From contig JAJXYA010000084.1 in NCBI GenBank assembly GCA_021780795.1, forward strand, positions 1 to 5,799: 5,799 nt of DNA, read 5' to 3'. This DNA is from Bacillota bacterium. GTDB lineage: Bacteria; Bacillota_A; Clostridia; Clostridiales; Clostridiaceae. A model generated the notes under the pieces. That model was not told where the DNA came from, did no database searches, and was given only the letters and a program-made list of their open reading frames with translations. Each line of letters opens with the position of its first letter. The stretch's first letter is position 1. The translations under genes and the position numbers were made by a program. This document shows, piece after piece, positions 5,052-5,799 of the stretch.

Positions 5052-5799
5052 CTAAAATTTCATTGTTAATGATATTCTATTTCTTTTTTCATCAACCTCT
5101 AATACCTTGACTTCTACAATATCCCCAACCTTAACAACGTCTAAAGGATGCTTTACAAATTTGTCAGAAAGCTGGCTTATGTGAACCAGACCGTCCTGGT
5201 GAACACCAATATCTACAAAAGCTCCAAAGTCAGCAACATTTCTTACAGTTCCTGTTAATTGCATTTCTGGTTTAAGCTGTTTAATATCTACTATTCCTGT
5301 TTTTAAAACCGGTTTTGGCATGGCTTCTCTAGGATCTCTTCCTGGCTTTTTAATTTCTTTTATTATGTCCTTTAGGGTAGGTATGCCTATTCCAATATTT
5401 TCAGAAAGTTTTTCTAAATTGATACCATTTATTTTGTTATCTATTTCATTAAGCTTTCCATTTTTAACATCCTCTTCAGTATAACCTAAGGTTTGAAGAA
5501 GGCTTTTTGCCGCTTCATAGGACTCTGGATGAACTGCAGTGTTATCTAAAGGCTCAATGCTTTCTGGCACTCTTAAAAAGCCTGCACATTGCTCATATGC
5601 TTTTGGTCCTAATCTTTTTACCTTTAAAAGCTCGCTTCTACTAGAAAATTTTCCTTTTTCTTCTCTATACTCTACAATATTTTTAGCAATATTTGCATTG
5701 ATTCCAGAAATGTATGAGAGCAAGGATGGTGTTGCTATATTCAAATCTACTCCAACACTATTAACGCAATCTTCAACTATCCCCTTTAAAGATTCATCC
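5052..5799 (-). CDS. tex: Tex family transcription accessory / RNA-binding protein, C-terminal part
   Basis: The frame is open to the right window edge, giving 248 residues of a protein that is normally roughly 700-800 long; the N-terminal Tex, YqgF-like and first helical domains lie outside the window. The visible fragment begins DESLKGIVEDCVNSVGVDLN, a conserved Tex stretch, followed by a helix-hairpin-helix region at about fragment residues 25-77 (SGINANIAKNIVEYREEKGKF and RLGPKAYEQCAGFLRV). A linker segment includes NTAVHPESY (86-94). A C-terminal S1 RNA-binding domain spans about 179-247, with GTVRNVADFGAFVDIG and DGLVHISQLS. Known: Tex is a conserved cytoplasmic nucleic-acid-binding protein linked to transcription and RNA metabolism, with roles varying between species. 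A TTG at 5744-5742 is internal, because the homologous sequence continues upstream of it. The stop is followed after 18 bases by the AlkD-like gene. Confidence 0.97.
   Translation of the reverse strand, partial: DESLKGIVEDCVNSVGVDLNIATPSLLSYISGINANIAKNIVEYREEKGKFSSRSELLKVKRLGPKAYEQCAGFLRVPESIEPLDNTAVHPESYEAAKSLLQTLGYTEEDVKNGKLNEIDNKINGINLEKLSENIGIGIPTLKDIIKEIKKPGRDPREAMPKPVLKTGIVDIKQLKPEMQLTGTVRNVADFGAFVDIGVHQDGLVHISQLSDKFVKHPLDVVKVGDIVEVKVLEVDEKRNRISLTMKF

Noticed and set aside
5742..5744. TTG as a possible start of a short S1-domain protein of 230 residues.
   Set aside because: The frame stays open to the window edge and the upstream residues (DESLKGIVEDCVNSVGVD) match Tex, so this TTG is an internal Leu codon of a longer gene.
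1..5799. A hidden novel system (defence island, mobile element, CRISPR, toxin-antitoxin).
   Set aside because: All sizeable reading frames match housekeeping families, intergenic regions are short and explained by promoters, terminators or the FMN riboswitch, and no repeats, integrase or transposase signals were found.

Overview
The window looks like ordinary chromosomal DNA from a low-GC Firmicute, most likely a Clostridium or close relative. The base composition is strongly A+T-rich, the ribosome binding sites are AGGAGG-type, two genes use TTG starts, and the proteins (two-domain HD-GYP protein, tsaE-tsaB-rimI cluster, FMN-riboswitch-controlled RibU, Tex) are typical of clostridial genomes. 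I cannot name the species. I see no phage, transposon, CRISPR, tRNA or rRNA signal.

Layout, left to right. (1) At 1-321 on the minus strand is the N-terminal part of a metal-ABC-transporter-type substrate-binding lipoprotein, cut by the window edge. It starts at TTG and has its own sigma-A-like promoter at 366-394. (2) A divergent intergenic region (322-498) leads into a plus-strand gene for a 412-residue protein with two HD-GYP-like domains, the first degenerate and the second canonical. It ends at an intrinsic terminator that begins inside its stop codon. (3) A tight plus-strand cluster, tsaE-tsaB-rimI (1801-3405), has overlapping stops and starts. TsaE and TsaB belong to the t6A37 tRNA modification machinery and RimI is an N-acetyltransferase; tsaD is not in this cluster within the window. 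(4) A bidirectional terminator separates rimI from the convergent gene ribU (3467-4051, minus), the riboflavin-binding S component of an ECF transporter. ribU has a full FMN riboswitch leader: promoter, aptamer, and intrinsic terminator whose first arm can instead pair with the aptamer's 5' strand. (5) Upstream of that, also on the minus strand, are an AlkD-family DNA alkylation repair protein (4329-5033, TTG start) and the C-terminal third of Tex (5052-5799, cut by the right edge), 18 bases apart and probably cotranscribed.

Functionally this is housekeeping: nucleotide-second-messenger turnover, tRNA modification and protein acetylation, regulated riboflavin uptake, base-excision repair and a transcription/RNA-binding factor. 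No clearly new multi-gene system is visible. The points most worth a second look are the substrate-binding lipoprotein that lacks the expected first metal-ligand histidine, the degenerate-plus-intact HD-GYP tandem, and the readable switching logic of the ribU leader.
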